Part shown: one piece after another, positions 7,918 to 16,415 of the stretch | How positions within the stretch are numbered: position 1 is the first letter of the stretch | Layout of the letters: every line of letters starts with the position of its first letter | From: an uncultured Hyphomicrobiaceae bacterium | GTDB lineage: Bacteria > Pseudomonadota > Alphaproteobacteria > Rhizobiales > CAMYJA01 | Assembly: GCA_947258705.1 (NCBI GenBank) | Contig: CAMYJA010000019.1 | Coordinates: forward strand, 1 to 32,837 | Direction of reading: 5' to 3' | Length of the DNA stretch: 32,837 bases | Translations under genes and position numbers: made by a program | Notes under the pieces: generated by a model | The model's input: the letters and a program-made list of their open reading frames with translations, nothing else | Database searches by the model: none | Told to the model about the DNA's origin: nothing

Positions 7918-8748
7918 TTGATATTGAGCTTGCCATTTGGCGAAATCGTTCAATTCGTCGCCGTGCTCCTCGTCGGTGGCGCGTTCATGGGTTTCATCGC
8001 TGGACTCCTCGGCATTGGCGGTGGCGCCGTACTTGTCCCCATACTCTACGAACTGTTCCGCATCCTCGGTGTCGACCCTGTTTCGCTCATGCATGTGAGT
8101 GTCGCGACCTCCCTTGCCGTCATCATACCCACCTCCATCCAGTCGGCGCGCAAACATGACGAACGCGGCGCCGTTGACCGGGATCTGCTTCGCGATATCG
8201 CGTTGCCTGTCGTCTTGGGGGTCCTGATCGGCACTGTGATTGCGAAATTCGTACCGGGCGGCACCTTAAAAGCTGTTTATATTGGCGTCTGCACTTTTGT
8301 TGCCTCCAAATTGATATCCGGCGAGGGCACCTGGCAACTCGGCACGCAAATGCCCGAAGGTCGGCTCGGCAAGGCCATAGGCATGGTGATCGGTATTCTT
8401 TCGACGCTGATTGGCGTTGGCGGAGGCGCGATGATGACATCCTACATGACCCTCTACGGCCGCTCCATCCACCGGTCGGTTGCGACCTCTGCGGGCCTCG
8501 GCCCGATAATCGCTGTTCCTGCCACGCTGGGATATGTCTGGGCCGGGTGGAATATCGAGAACCTGCCAATTGGTTCTCTGGGCTATGTCAGCCTGCTGGG
8601 CGCCGTCATTGCCGCACCTGCAAGCGTGCTGACCGCGCCGATCGGCGTCAGTTTGGCGCACGGCATTTCCCGGCGGGCTCTGGAGCTCTCATTCGCCGCA
8701 TTTCTGATTATGGTGGCGATCCGTTTCTTTTCCGACTTTGTGTTCTAG
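7918..8748 (+). CDS. TauE/SafE (TSUP) family sulfite/sulfonate exporter-like membrane protein
   Basis: The 276-aa polytopic inner-membrane protein has about eight hydrophobic segments. The family signature glycine motif appears twice: GLLGIGGGAVLVPIL near the N-terminus and TLIGVGGGAMMTSYM in the second half, which reflects the internal duplication typical of TSUP permeases. Relatives export sulfite, sulfoacetate or other small organosulfur anions. The substrate here cannot be told from sequence. TTG 7918 is preferred as start because GAGGG lies just upstream; a TTG at 7873 would overlap dusA by about 30 bases. The gene follows dusA directly and converges on the phosphohexomutase gene. Confidence 0.85.
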   Translation: MILSLPFGEIVQFVAVLLVGGAFMGFIAGLLGIGGGAVLVPILYELFRILGVDPVSLMHVSVATSLAVIIPTSIQSARKHDERGAVDRDLLRDIALPVVLGVLIGTVIAKFVPGGTLKAVYIGVCTFVASKLISGEGTWQLGTQMPEGRLGKAIGMVIGILSTLIGVGGGAMMTSYMTLYGRSIHRSVATSAGLGPIIAVPATLGYVWAGWNIENLPIGSLGYVSLLGAVIAAPASVLTAPIGVSLAHGISRRALELSFAAFLIMVAIRFFSDFVF

Positions 8749-8787
8749 AGCAAGGCAGTCCTACCAGGGCGGCGTTTCGGGGCCAGC

Positions 8788-10287
8788 CTAGATTTTCTGA
8801 TTATATTCGCCGATTTCGGGGATGGTGCTCAAATGAGAATCGATCTCCGCAAATATGGCCCGCATGTTTTCCTCTGACGTCGGGCTCTCCACAACAATCA
8901 CAAGCTCGGGCTTGTTGGACGATGCCCGAACCAGCCCCCACGTCCCGTCCTCAAGTACGATCCGGATACCGTTGACCAGAACCACGTCCCTTATGGCCTG
9001 CCCGGCAAGCATTCCGCCATTTTCGGCTACGGCCTTGAAGTGCTCAACCACTCCGTCGACAATGCCGTATTTGATTTCATCCCCGCAATAGGGCGACATG
9101 GTCGGCGACTGCCAGGTTTTTGGCAGGTCGTTTTTGAGGTCAGCCATGGATTTGTCGGGATTGCGTTCAAGCATGTCGAGGACCGCAAGGGCCGACACAA
9201 TTCCGTCGTCATAACCCCGTCCGAGCGGCTTGGAGAAAAAGAAATGACCTGACTTCTCGAATCCGACCAGCGTTCCATGCTCATGATTATATCTCTTGAT
9301 ATAGGAATGCCCGGTTTTCCAGTAATGGGTCTCGGCGCCATTTTCCCGAAGCACGGGATCGGTCAGGAAAAGTCCCGTGGACTTCACGTCTACGACGAAT
9401 TTAGCGCCCTTGTGCTGGCTGGAGATGTCTCGGGCCAGCATCACCCCGACCTTGTCGGCGAAAATTTCATGCCCCTCATTGTCGACGATACCGCAGCGGT
9501 CGCCATCCCCGTCAAATGCGAGGCCGACATCGGCGCCTGATGAAACAACCGCATCCCGCACGGCGTTCAGCATTTTCATATCTTCCGGATTGGGATTGTG
9601 ATTGGGAAAACTGTGGTCGAGATCGCAATTGAGCGGTACGACCTCGCACCCCACTGCTTCGAGGACCTGGGGAGCGAACGCTCCCGCCGTGCCGTTTCCG
9701 CACGCCGCCACGACCTTGAGCTTGCGCTTGAACCGGGAATGATTGCTTAGATCGGCGATGTAGCGGTCGGCCATATCGCCGATGAAATTGTAGGATCCGG
9801 CGCCGCTGGTCTCAAATGCCCCCGCAAGCACGATCTCCTTGAGCTCCGACATATCATCCGGTCCAAATGTCAGGGGCCGGTCGAGGCCCATCTTGATGCC
9901 GGTCCAGCCATTGTCATTGTGACTGGCAGTGACCATCGCCACACCCTCCACATCAAGCTCGAACTGGGCGAAATAGGCTGTGGGCGAGAGCGCGAGACCG
10001 ATGTCGAAAACCTCCATGCCCCCGGCCATGAGCCCGTTCATGAGCGCCTGTTTCACCGACATGGAATAGGACCGGAAATCATGCCCGACAACAATCCGTT
10101 TCGGTACGCCGCGACGCTCGAACAATGCCGCCATGCCAAGGCCGACCGCCTGCAGGCCCATAAGGTTTATTTCATCGGGAAAAAGCCAGCGGGCGTCATA
10201 TTCACGAAATCCCGTCGGTTTGATCAGGGCATTTTTTTCAAACTCGGCAGAATTAGGTTTTAATCGCGCAAATGGTTTTGGAAACAT
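8788..10287 (-). CDS. Phosphomannomutase/phosphoglucomutase
   Basis: This 499-aa cytoplasmic alpha-D-phosphohexomutase interconverts hexose 6- and 1-phosphates, feeding nucleotide-sugar, LPS and exopolysaccharide synthesis. All four active-site loops are visible. The phosphoserine loop TASHNDNGW has Ser122, and the metal loop DGDGDR holds Asp259, Asp261 and Asp263. The sugar-specificity loop is GFEKSGHFFF and the phosphate-binding loop is RASSNKPEL. Length fits the AlgC/ManB-type enzymes. AAGG seven bases before the ATG supports the start. It lies 70 bp behind the aspartyl-protease gene on the same strand, so read-through is possible. Substrate preference (mannose versus glucose) cannot be decided. 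Confidence 0.92.
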   Translation of the reverse strand: MFPKPFARLKPNSAEFEKNALIKPTGFREYDARWLFPDEINLMGLQAVGLGMAALFERRGVPKRIVVGHDFRSYSMSVKQALMNGLMAGGMEVFDIGLALSPTAYFAQFELDVEGVAMVTASHNDNGWTGIKMGLDRPLTFGPDDMSELKEIVLAGAFETSGAGSYNFIGDMADRYIADLSNHSRFKRKLKVVAACGNGTAGAFAPQVLEAVGCEVVPLNCDLDHSFPNHNPNPEDMKMLNAVRDAVVSSGADVGLAFDGDGDRCGIVDNEGHEIFADKVGVMLARDISSQHKGAKFVVDVKSTGLFLTDPVLRENGAETHYWKTGHSYIKRYNHEHGTLVGFEKSGHFFFSKPLGRGYDDGIVSALAVLDMLERNPDKSMADLKNDLPKTWQSPTMSPYCGDEIKYGIVDGVVEHFKAVAENGGMLAGQAIRDVVLVNGIRIVLEDGTWGLVRASSNKPELVIVVESPTSEENMRAIFAEIDSHLSTIPEIGEYNQKI

Positions 10288-10357
10288 AGAGAAACCTTGT
10301 GAATATTACGGATCCAATAAATGGCTGAACTATTGGGCATAAGTGCATCGGCCATGA

Positions 10358-10951
10358 TCATTCTGTGAGAACCAGCTCGTCTCCCTTGATCTCGACCCGG
10401 CTGAGCTTGCTCAGAAACGTCATTCCCAAAAGTGTGATATGCAGCCGTCCAGGCTCGCTGACGGATGCGCGAACATCGTCAATCTCGATATCGCCAATAC
10501 GCACCCTGTCAAGAATGACCGGAGCCGACCGGGCATATCCGTTAGCTGTTCGCGATTTGAGCGTGAAATCCTGATCACGGACAAAGAGACCGACTGTTTC
10601 GGCGTCGTCATGGGTCAGTGCAACACCGGTTGCACCGGTATCCACCATGACATCGATCTGCCGGCCGTTGATATAGGCCCGGGCAAAAAAGTGTCCGCCA
10701 TGTTGAGCGGCCAGGTGGACCGTACGTCCACTGCCGCTTTGCAGGTCCTGCCGTCTGCGAGATTGCGAACGCGCACCGACTTCCTGTCGAATTCCGCGGC
10801 CAGCCTGTTGTCCGACCTCACCGGCGGTTTCAAAAGCCTGCCGCGCCAGAGCCTTGAGATCGTCGTAATAAAAAACACTGAAAAAAACTGATGCCATCAG
10901 GGTCAGCCAACTGGCGCCCTCAATCATAAAGCGTTTTGTTCCTGTCGACAT
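10358..10951 (-). CDS. TIGR02281-type retropepsin-like membrane aspartyl protease (second copy)
   Basis: The 197-aa protein has one N-terminal membrane segment (residues about 12-29), a basic, Gln/Arg-rich linker (about 48-75) and a retropepsin-like domain with the catalytic triplet VDTGAT (Asp104). The downstream hydrophobic-Gly signature is LLGMTFLSKL. Single-domain proteases of this type act as dimers. The Caulobacter relative PerP cleaves the polarity factor PodJ in the periplasm. The topology here also places the protease domain in the periplasm. It is paralogous to the gene immediately upstream (DTGA core, spacing and C-terminal LSRVE/LSRLR ending), so the pair probably arose by tandem duplication. 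Confidence 0.85.
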   Translation of the reverse strand: MSTGTKRFMIEGASWLTLMASVFFSVFYYDDLKALARQAFETAGEVGQQAGRGIRQEVGARSQSRRRQDLQSGSGRTVHLAAQHGGHFFARAYINGRQIDVMVDTGATGVALTHDDAETVGLFVRDQDFTLKSRTANGYARSAPVILDRVRIGDIEIDDVRASVSEPGRLHITLLGMTFLSKLSRVEIKGDELVLTE

Positions 10952-11027
10952 GAACTTATCAAGCCCTCACTATAAAACAGCCCTTTCAGGCAAATTTCAA
11001 ACATTGGGCTCACAGTCGATGAAAACA

Positions 11028-11735
11028 TCAGCTCCGCAACGTTAAAAAATCTCCTGAGAACTCATAAGACCTCAAACGGCTTAAAAAACTCATACCAAGA
11101 AGACTTTGATGCAATGCACCGGGTTTTGCGATCAACGCTTCGACCCTCCTGAGGCCGATATCGCCGACATTGACGTCGCGTAACTGCACCCGAGCGGCAT
11201 AACTTGTGCCATTCGCAGTCTGCACGGGCACGATATACCGCAATCCGGTAACGCTGAAGCCGATGCGCTGGGCGTCATTTTGTGTTAACACGACGGTGGA
11301 AGCACCGGTATCCACGATCATGCGCAGCGATACGCCGTTAACAATCGTGCGCGCTACAAATTGTCCATCCCCCATGCGGCGGATGCGTACGGCGCGCTGT
11401 CCGGCTTCAAGCCCCTCGACGCTCAACGCAGTGCCTGGTGGCGACAGTTCTCCGGTGACGCGCGAAAGGATAGGAGTGATCTCGTCCCTGAAGCTGTAAC
11501 CGGCGACCAGTACCAACGCCAGCACGGACCAGCTTATGATGTCCTTGGCGGCCTGACCGAGACGGCCCCGATACTCCCCAAGCAGTGGAAATCCAAGGAA
11601 AACAAGCAATGCCAAACCCGAGGCAAGGATCGCGATATCGGAGCTCTCAAGGCCCGATAGCGTTCCCGCATCCCGTGGCAAGACCAGAACAAGACCCGCA
11701 AATATCAACAATCCAAGGGCTAACCAGGCACCCAT
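11028..11735 (-). CDS. TIGR02281-type retropepsin-like membrane aspartyl protease (first copy)
   Basis: The 235-aa protein carries three predicted membrane segments (residues about 2-20, 31-50 and 67-82), then a protease domain with VDTGAS (Asp142) and the LLGMSFLSRL signature. It differs from the next gene by its extra two membrane helices. ATG 11735 is chosen because GGAGGAG sits eight to nine bases upstream and it begins one base after the DUF1289 stop codon, implying translational coupling. A longer frame from 11780 would overlap DUF1289. Family knowledge suggests a periplasmic regulatory protease; the target is unknown. Confidence 0.87.
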   Translation of the reverse strand: MGAWLALGLLIFAGLVLVLPRDAGTLSGLESSDIAILASGLALLVFLGFPLLGEYRGRLGQAAKDIISWSVLALVLVAGYSFRDEITPILSRVTGELSPPGTALSVEGLEAGQRAVRIRRMGDGQFVARTIVNGVSLRMIVDTGASTVVLTQNDAQRIGFSVTGLRYIVPVQTANGTSYAARVQLRDVNVGDIGLRRVEALIAKPGALHQSLLGMSFLSRLRSYEFSGDFLTLRS

Positions 11736-11736
11736 C

Positions 11737-11982
11737 TCAATTCTCCTCCGGCAACCGGACGCGGCGTCTGTCGAGTTCATCCATTATTGCCCGACGTTCT
11801 GCATCGGACATCGAAGCCCATCGGGCGATTTCATCGCTGCTACGACAACAACCGATGCAATATCCCGTTGCATGATTGATTTTGCAGATATCTATGCAGG
11901 GTGTCTCCACCGGGCCGTCCTCTGGTTCAAATGATCCATGCTCACCGAGATGAACGCCATTATTCATTACAGCGCCGAGCAT
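11737..11982 (-). CDS. DUF1289 cysteine-motif protein
   Basis: This is an 81-aa soluble protein. The signature runs TPCIDIC-x9[14 protein letters not shown], with cysteines spaced as in DUF1289 (E. coli YdhL-like) proteins, followed by a basic helical C-terminus. The cysteines probably bind a metal or Fe-S cluster; the function is not established. The start could be ATG 11982 or the in-frame ATG 11967; neither has a clear ribosome-binding site. It is the first gene of a three-gene minus-strand operon with the two aspartyl proteases, with a one-base gap to the next start. Confidence 0.85.
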   Translation of the reverse strand: MLGAVMNNGVHLGEHGSFEPEDGPVETPCIDICKINHATGYCIGCCRSSDEIARWASMSDAERRAIMDELDRRRVRLPEEN

Positions 11983-12046
11983 AGCAGAAATGACAGCTCT
12001 ATATTTAGGTTCATTTGACCGGATTGCCAGGGGTTACGGGCAAACC

Positions 12047-12063
12047 AGGCCGTTTCCCGGCCT
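12047..12063. terminator. Short GC hairpin at the 3' end of the kinase gene
   Basis: AGGCCG (12047-12052) pairs with CGGCCT (12058-12063) around a 5-nt loop, immediately beyond the kinase stop codon. Only short T runs flank it, so termination is uncertain. Confidence 0.35.
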
Positions 12064-13695
12064 TTATTGCTGCATGGTTTGGCGTAAAATTTTGTCACGC
12101 CGGTCAGCCTTGACGACGGGCCTGTTTACGGGAGTGCGTTCAGATTTTGGCTGAACGATAGCCGATTTTCTACGGTGGCGTTCTTCACCCAGGGGTTGCA
12201 GCGGCGGCATCGCAACCATCACGCGCTTTTTCGGAAAATAGACGGTCACCGTCGTCCCTTTCCGGAGCTCGCTTGTGAGCTCGAAACGTCCACCATGAAG
12301 CTCGATCAAATTGATGACAATGGGTATTCCGAGCCCCGTACCCCCTTCGGCGTTCTCATGAGCAAGCGAACCTTGACCGAAAGCCTGAATGACTTTCGGA
12401 ATCTCGTCCTGGGGTATGCCCGGCCCTGTATCGGTAATACGGATAAACTGCTCACCCTCGTCGGTGATCCCGACTTCTGTGCGAATGGTTCCATGCCTCG
12501 GCGTGAATTTCACCGCATTGGAAAACAGATTGAGGTAAATCTGGTGAACGGAACGCTCATCGGCCCAAATGGGTTCAAGGTCGGGGGCATACTCCTCAAC
12601 AATATTTATGTCCTTGCACGAGGCTTTCAGGGAAAGGAGTCTATTGCAGTCTCGCGCAATTTCGCTGATCATGATGTCTTTCTCCATCAGCTCGAACCTG
12701 CCTGCCTCAATGCGCGTAAGATCGAGAATTTCATTGATCAGTTTGAGCAGATGCTTCCCGCTATCATGAATATTGTTGGCATATTCGCGATAGGTATCAT
12801 TTTCCACTGGTCCGAATAATTGCCGTCCCATGACTTCCGAAAAACCGAGAATGGCATTGAGTGGAGTTCTGAGCTCATGGCTCATTGTTGCGAGAAAGCG
12901 AGATTTAGCCATGGATGCGGCTTCGGCCCGTGCTCTCGCACTGTCTGAAATGGCCTTGGCCTCCTCCAGATCGCCAATGAGCATATCCTTCTCGGCGCGA
13001 AATTCGAGCATGGTATTGATGGTGGAATTGAGACCATGGGCCAGAAAAAGAAAATAGACATGAACGCCGCAGACCAGCGAACCCATGGTTAAATAAAACT
13101 GGCTGTCCAGAGACGCCAGCCTGACGAACAGCATCATTGAGAGTGGTACCGTGCCCGCATAAACAATCGGCATGACCGACGATGCGAACATGACCCGAAT
13201 TGTCAGAACAACGATAGTTGCGGCAAATACGAACATATGTATAGCCGGGTTCGGCGATCCAAGTCCAATCAGGGAAATGCCGGCCCAGGCAATACCGTAC
13301 ATTAGCTCAACGCTGACCAGCCTGTTGCGCCAGCTATCCACATTGATTTCGCTTTTCTCGGTTTTTGCGAACTTTTGACATAGCGAAAGCAAGAGCGTTT
13401 TTACCGATAACAGGATGAGAAGCCAGATAACGACATCCTTCGCAGGCACCCAATGCAGCAATGACATTGCGATGACGATGGCGAGCAGCGGGATGGTAAC
13501 CTTGCCGCCAATCTCGTTTTGAACGAACATTTGGAGCCGGTCATATTCAAATTCCGGATTGAAATCTTCACCGTTGGCGAGTTTGGCGCGCACTTCACGA
13601 ATCTGAAAACGCGTTGAATTTCGCTCATCCCGACCAGATCGCCGATCGCTAACTGCGGGGCGTTCATCAGGTGTTATTGTTTCACTCTTCGACAT
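12064..13695 (-). CDS. Six-TM sensor histidine kinase of the DivJ/PleC/PdhS type
   Basis: The 543-aa inner-membrane kinase has a charged N-terminal tail (residues 1-60), six hydrophobic segments between about 65 and 221, and a coiled-coil stretch (about 228-262). A HisKA dimerisation domain follows with phospho-acceptor His273 in ATMSHELRTPLNAILGFSEV. The HATPase_c domain shows N, G1 (DTGPGIP) and G2 (GGTGLGIPI) boxes. A basic tail of about 40 residues closes the protein. The HisKA sequence, with FGP and YANNIHDSGKHLL following, is characteristic of alphaproteobacterial kinases acting on DivK/PleD-like regulators. No response regulator is adjacent. The start has only a weak upstream purine motif. 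It is divergent from the nuclease gene and upstream of the aspartyl-protease operon. Confidence 0.88.
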   Translation of the reverse strand: MSKSETITPDERPAVSDRRSGRDERNSTRFQIREVRAKLANGEDFNPEFEYDRLQMFVQNEIGGKVTIPLLAIVIAMSLLHWVPAKDVVIWLLILLSVKTLLLSLCQKFAKTEKSEINVDSWRNRLVSVELMYGIAWAGISLIGLGSPNPAIHMFVFAATIVVLTIRVMFASSVMPIVYAGTVPLSMMLFVRLASLDSQFYLTMGSLVCGVHVYFLFLAHGLNSTINTMLEFRAEKDMLIGDLEEAKAISDSARARAEAASMAKSRFLATMSHELRTPLNAILGFSEVMGRQLFGPVENDTYREYANNIHDSGKHLLKLINEILDLTRIEAGRFELMEKDIMISEIARDCNRLLSLKASCKDINIVEEYAPDLEPIWADERSVHQIYLNLFSNAVKFTPRHGTIRTEVGITDEGEQFIRITDTGPGIPQDEIPKVIQAFGQGSLAHENAEGGTGLGIPIVINLIELHGGRFELTSELRKGTTVTVYFPKKRVMVAMPPLQPLGEERHRRKSAIVQPKSERTPVNRPVVKADRRDKILRQTMQQ

Positions 13696-13839
13696 TCAGC
13701 GCGACAAATCCCAAGCTTATGTTGCGGTAAACCAATCTGATACGGTCCAAAACTTGACTTTGACCTTAAATCCCTAAATTCAGGTTACTTCGGTGAATTG
13801 CATAAACGGGAATTTCACCTGAAAAAGTGGAGAATCTTG
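13696..13839. promoter_or_regulatory. Divergent promoter region, kinase / nuclease
   Basis: This 144-bp intergenic region serves two divergent genes. It contains a TTGACT element with an AT-rich downstream stretch (about 13754-13780), suggestive of a promoter for the plus strand. An imperfect inverted repeat, GGTGAATT (13792-13799) with AATTTCACC (13811-13819), may be an operator. No exact TTAA-N7-TTAA CtrA site was found by eye. Confidence 0.35.
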
Positions 13840-14325
13840 ATGGATAGAAAGACCCTTTCACTCATTGCACTGATTATATTGGTGGCGGGCCTGAATTGGC
13901 TTTTTCCCGTCCATGACGATACCCCTGACAGCATCGAGGGAAGGGCTCGGGTCATCGATGGCGATAGTGTGGTGGTGGACGGATATGAGGTGCGGATGGT
14001 CGGAATCGATGCACCGGAGGGGCGTCAGAAATGCCAGCGAGAAGGCCGGGAATGGCCCTGTGGCGAGGTTTCGACGCGCGGATTGCGCAAACTAACCGAT
14101 CGCAAGACCGTCAAATGCGCCGTGGAGGGGCGCGACAAGCATCGTCGTCTCCTGGCAGTTTGCATGGTTGGCAATAGAGATCTCAACCGCGCACAGGTCA
14201 GAAATGGTTTGGCGGTCAGCTATGGTCGGTACAAAAATGAAGAGCACGATGCCAGAGAGGATAAAAAGGGCGTCTGGTCGGGAACCTTCGAATACCCGAA
14301 AGCCTGGCGTGATAAGAATTTCTGA
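13840..14325 (+). CDS. Membrane-anchored thermonuclease-like (SNase fold) nuclease
   Basis: The 161-aa protein has an N-terminal membrane anchor or signal (residues 6-22) and an SNase OB-fold domain: RVIDGDSVVVDG (about 37-48), VRMVGIDAPEG (51-61) and the basic strand DKHRRLLAV (99-107). The Arg and Asp/Glu positions of the staphylococcal nuclease active site appear present. Four cysteines (65, 74, 93, 108) could form disulfides in an exported protein, as in alphaproteobacterial thermonuclease-like proteins. ATG 13840 follows GGAG by eight bases; a TTG at 13798 is less likely. A 46-bp gap leads to the GST gene. Confidence 0.87.
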   Translation: MDRKTLSLIALIILVAGLNWLFPVHDDTPDSIEGRARVIDGDSVVVDGYEVRMVGIDAPEGRQKCQREGREWPCGEVSTRGLRKLTDRKTVKCAVEGRDKHRRLLAVCMVGNRDLNRAQVRNGLAVSYGRYKNEEHDAREDKKGVWSGTFEYPKAWRDKNF

Positions 14326-14371
14326 CATGCAGGGGATTTACAGCCCGATTGCCGTCTGAGGAGCACCGAGT

Positions 14372-14983
14372 ATGAAAATCATCGAAACCAGCAGAGCCCC
14401 AAATCCCAGGCGAGTCAGGATATTCCTCGCTGAAAAAGGGATCGACATGGTCTATGAGCAAATCGACATAATGCAGGAAGAACAGAGGCTTCAGCATTTT
14501 ACAGCGCTCAATCCACTTCAACGCGTGCCGGTTCTCGTGCTCGACGATGGAACCAGTCTATGCGAGACGATCGCCATCTGCCGTTATTTCGAAGCGCTGC
14601 AACCCGAACCGTCCTTGTTCGGCGCCTCCCCCATGGAAAAGGCCGTGATCGAAATGTGGAACCGGCGCATGGAGCTCAATCTGTTCTTTCACATCGCCCA
14701 GTATTTCCGGCACCTCAATCCCAACATGGCCCATCTCGAAGTTCCGCAGGTCGCAGAATGGGGTGAGGCGAACAAACCCAGGGCGATGGATGGAATGAAG
14801 TTGTTGGATGCGCAACTCGCCGCCAACGCTTTCGTCGCCGGGGACAAATATTCCGTTGCCGACATCACGGCCCTGGTGGCGATCGATTTTCTTAAACCAG
14901 CCGGGCTCGAGCAGCCACCTGGCCTGAACAACCTCGCCCGCTGGTACGGTGAAATATCAGCCCGCCCCAGTGCAAAGGCATAA
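14372..14983 (+). CDS. Glutathione S-transferase family protein
   Basis: The 203-aa cytosolic protein shows an N-terminal thioredoxin-fold domain: the loop SRAPNPRRVRIFLAEKG, the cis-proline region RVPVLVLDDG and the glutathione-binding ETIAICRYFE. An all-helical C-terminal domain follows, containing the SVADITALVAIDF motif. It probably conjugates glutathione to electrophiles or protects against oxidative stress; the class and substrate are not evident. The start has GAGGAG at good spacing. It sits between a nuclease and a uracil-DNA glycosylase-family gene on the same strand and could be co-transcribed with both. Confidence 0.9.
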   Translation: MKIIETSRAPNPRRVRIFLAEKGIDMVYEQIDIMQEEQRLQHFTALNPLQRVPVLVLDDGTSLCETIAICRYFEALQPEPSLFGASPMEKAVIEMWNRRMELNLFFHIAQYFRHLNPNMAHLEVPQVAEWGEANKPRAMDGMKLLDAQLAANAFVAGDKYSVADITALVAIDFLKPAGLEQPPGLNNLARWYGEISARPSAKA

Positions 14984-14993
14984 TCGCAAAATA

Positions 14994-15608
14994 ATGAGCA
15001 AGTCGCTTCGCACCCTCCTCAATGAAATCGCAGCCTGCCGCCACTGCGTCGATAATCCCGATGGCACAAGTCTGCCCCATGATCCAAATCCAGTTTTGCG
15101 CGCGGATAAAAGTGCTCGGATCGCCATATGCGGTCAGGCGCCAGGCACTCGCGTCCACAGCTCCGGCGTACCTTTCACGGATCCTTCCGGCGACCGTCTG
15201 AGAGACTGGATGGGTGTCAGCGAGGAACAGTTTTATGACGTGCAGCGCATCGCCATCATACCCATGGGATTCTGCTTTCCCGGTCTTGATGAAAAAGGTG
15301 GTGATCTGCCCCCAAGGCGTGAATGCGCCCGCCTTTGGCATGCTCGGCTTTTCCCGCACCTGACAAGGCTCGATTTGATATTGCTGGTCGGCAACTATGC
15401 ACAGAAATGGCATCTCGGTAAGGAGAGAAAATCGACACTGACCGAGACGGTCCGTAATTGGCGTCAATATTTGGAGATGCGGGAAGGGCCGGGATATATG
15501 CCCCTGCCCCACCCCTCATGGCGCAATAATTCATGGATCAAAAAGAATAGCTGGTTCGAGAAGGACGTGCTTCCGCGGCTGAAAGTCGAGATCAAAAAGC
15601 GCCTTTGA
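14994..15608 (+). CDS. Uracil-DNA glycosylase superfamily protein
   Basis: The 204-aa protein carries UDG-fold motifs. GQAPGTRVHSSGVPF and DPSGDRLRDWMGV correspond to the uracil-binding/catalytic motif A region, and LPHPSWRNNSW to the DNA-intercalation motif B. A CxxC near the N-terminus (ACRHC) and scattered cysteines are compatible with the Fe-S-associated COG1573 branch, but a full cluster ligand set is not obvious. The role is presumably uracil or deaminated-base excision. ATG 14994 is preferred. A GTG at 14949 would overlap the GST gene by 35 bases and adds a non-conserved extension. No strong ribosome-binding site precedes either, which suggests translational coupling to the GST gene. 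Confidence 0.85.
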   Translation: MSKSLRTLLNEIAACRHCVDNPDGTSLPHDPNPVLRADKSARIAICGQAPGTRVHSSGVPFTDPSGDRLRDWMGVSEEQFYDVQRIAIIPMGFCFPGLDEKGGDLPPRRECARLWHARLFPHLTRLDLILLVGNYAQKWHLGKERKSTLTETVRNWRQYLEMREGPGYMPLPHPSWRNNSWIKKNSWFEKDVLPRLKVEIKKRL

Positions 15609-15634
15609 TCGCGCGGACGGACCGGTTATGGCTG

Positions 15635-16165
15635 TTAAGCCGCCCGCGACGAACCGGACTCAAGATCTGCCTTACCTTTGAAAATTCTGAGCACCTGAGG
15701 GATCTCGCTGCCGGCACTTCTATCGGCGAGATACTTCGAAGATTGTTCCTCCATTTCCGGCGCGAGAATGTCGAACTCCTCAAATCCCTGTGACATGAGA
15801 TAGTCAAACACCAATTGCGCCGGTTGGAAGCGCGAAGCGGCCAGCGCCCACAATATCGTGCAGCGCGTACCCGACCGGCAGTATGCCAGGACCGGTCCGG
15901 GTTGATCACGCAGCTCGTCAATAAACCGCTCGATTGTTTCGTCTTTGTAGATCAGATGATTTTCCGCCGGCGCATAGGCGTAATCCAGATTATTCTGCAC
16001 AGCCAGAGAGGCCGCTTCATTTGAAGAGAAGTCGACGCCCTCTTCATGATCCGGCCGGTTGCTGATCACCTTGCGAAAGCCCTGTGAGCGAGCCTTGAGA
16101 ATATCGCTGGCGCCGATTTGTCCCGCAACGCTAAAGAGTGGGCTTACTGATCTGAACGCGGTCAT
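15635..16165 (-). CDS. TIGR01244-type phosphatase/sulfurtransferase-like protein (BLH N-domain fold)
   Basis: This 176-aa protein has a dual-specificity-phosphatase-like fold with the P-loop CRSGTRCTILWAL. NRPDHEE upstream is the other family signature (SNRPD-E). Members are found alone or fused to beta-lactamase-like (Blh/ETHE1-type) hydrolases linked to sulfide and persulfide metabolism. No such hydrolase gene is adjacent here. ATG 16165 is chosen because GGAG lies nine bases upstream; an upstream in-frame start at 16204 is less likely. About 15 residues after the fold form a Lys/Ser-rich tail. It is convergent with the UDG gene and divergent from the Lrp regulator. Confidence 0.82.
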   Translation of the reverse strand: MTAFRSVSPLFSVAGQIGASDILKARSQGFRKVISNRPDHEEGVDFSSNEAASLAVQNNLDYAYAPAENHLIYKDETIERFIDELRDQPGPVLAYCRSGTRCTILWALAASRFQPAQLVFDYLMSQGFEEFDILAPEMEEQSSKYLADRSAGSEIPQVLRIFKGKADLESGSSRAA

Positions 16166-16304
16166 GGATAAAAGCTCCAGTTTCAATGTTTCCGAGCGCC
16201 TCACGGGATGTCTCTAACTTGCGCCAATCCCTTGCTCTGGTCGCCGGAATGCCGGCTTGTTACAGGGAAAATGACACTCGAGCGCCCCGGTTACAAGGAC
16301 AAGA

Positions 16305-16415
16305 TGTACATGAATTAGAAAATAAAACTATTATTCTGACAAAAAACATAAATATTAAAATAAATATCCTGTATATTATGAATTAACAAAAAATAATTCT
16401 AATGAGGCTTTTTCC
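16305..16415. promoter_or_regulatory. AT-rich divergent regulatory region upstream of lrp-like gene
   Basis: About 110 bases are strikingly AT-rich compared with the flanking genes, with A/T runs and palindromic blocks such as AATATTAAAATAAATAT (about 16351-16367). ATTATTCT at about 16331-16338 is echoed by AATAATTCT just before the ribosome-binding site (GAGG, 16408-16411). Lrp-family proteins bind bent AT-rich DNA and usually autoregulate, so this is a plausible operator for the adjacent regulator and perhaps for the divergent gene. Confidence 0.45.

Noticed and set aside
10358-11735. Tandem aspartyl proteases as retroviral or retrotransposon remnants
   Set aside because: They have bacterial membrane anchors and TIGR02281 signatures, sit in an operon with DUF1289, and have no gag or reverse-transcriptase-like sequence around them.
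13696-13839. CtrA binding site upstream of the kinase
   Set aside because: TTAA blocks are present but not at the N7 spacing needed for a convincing full site.
15609-15634. Terminator between the convergent UDG and TIGR01244 genes
   Set aside because: Only 26 bases separate them and no stable stem with a T tract could be drawn.
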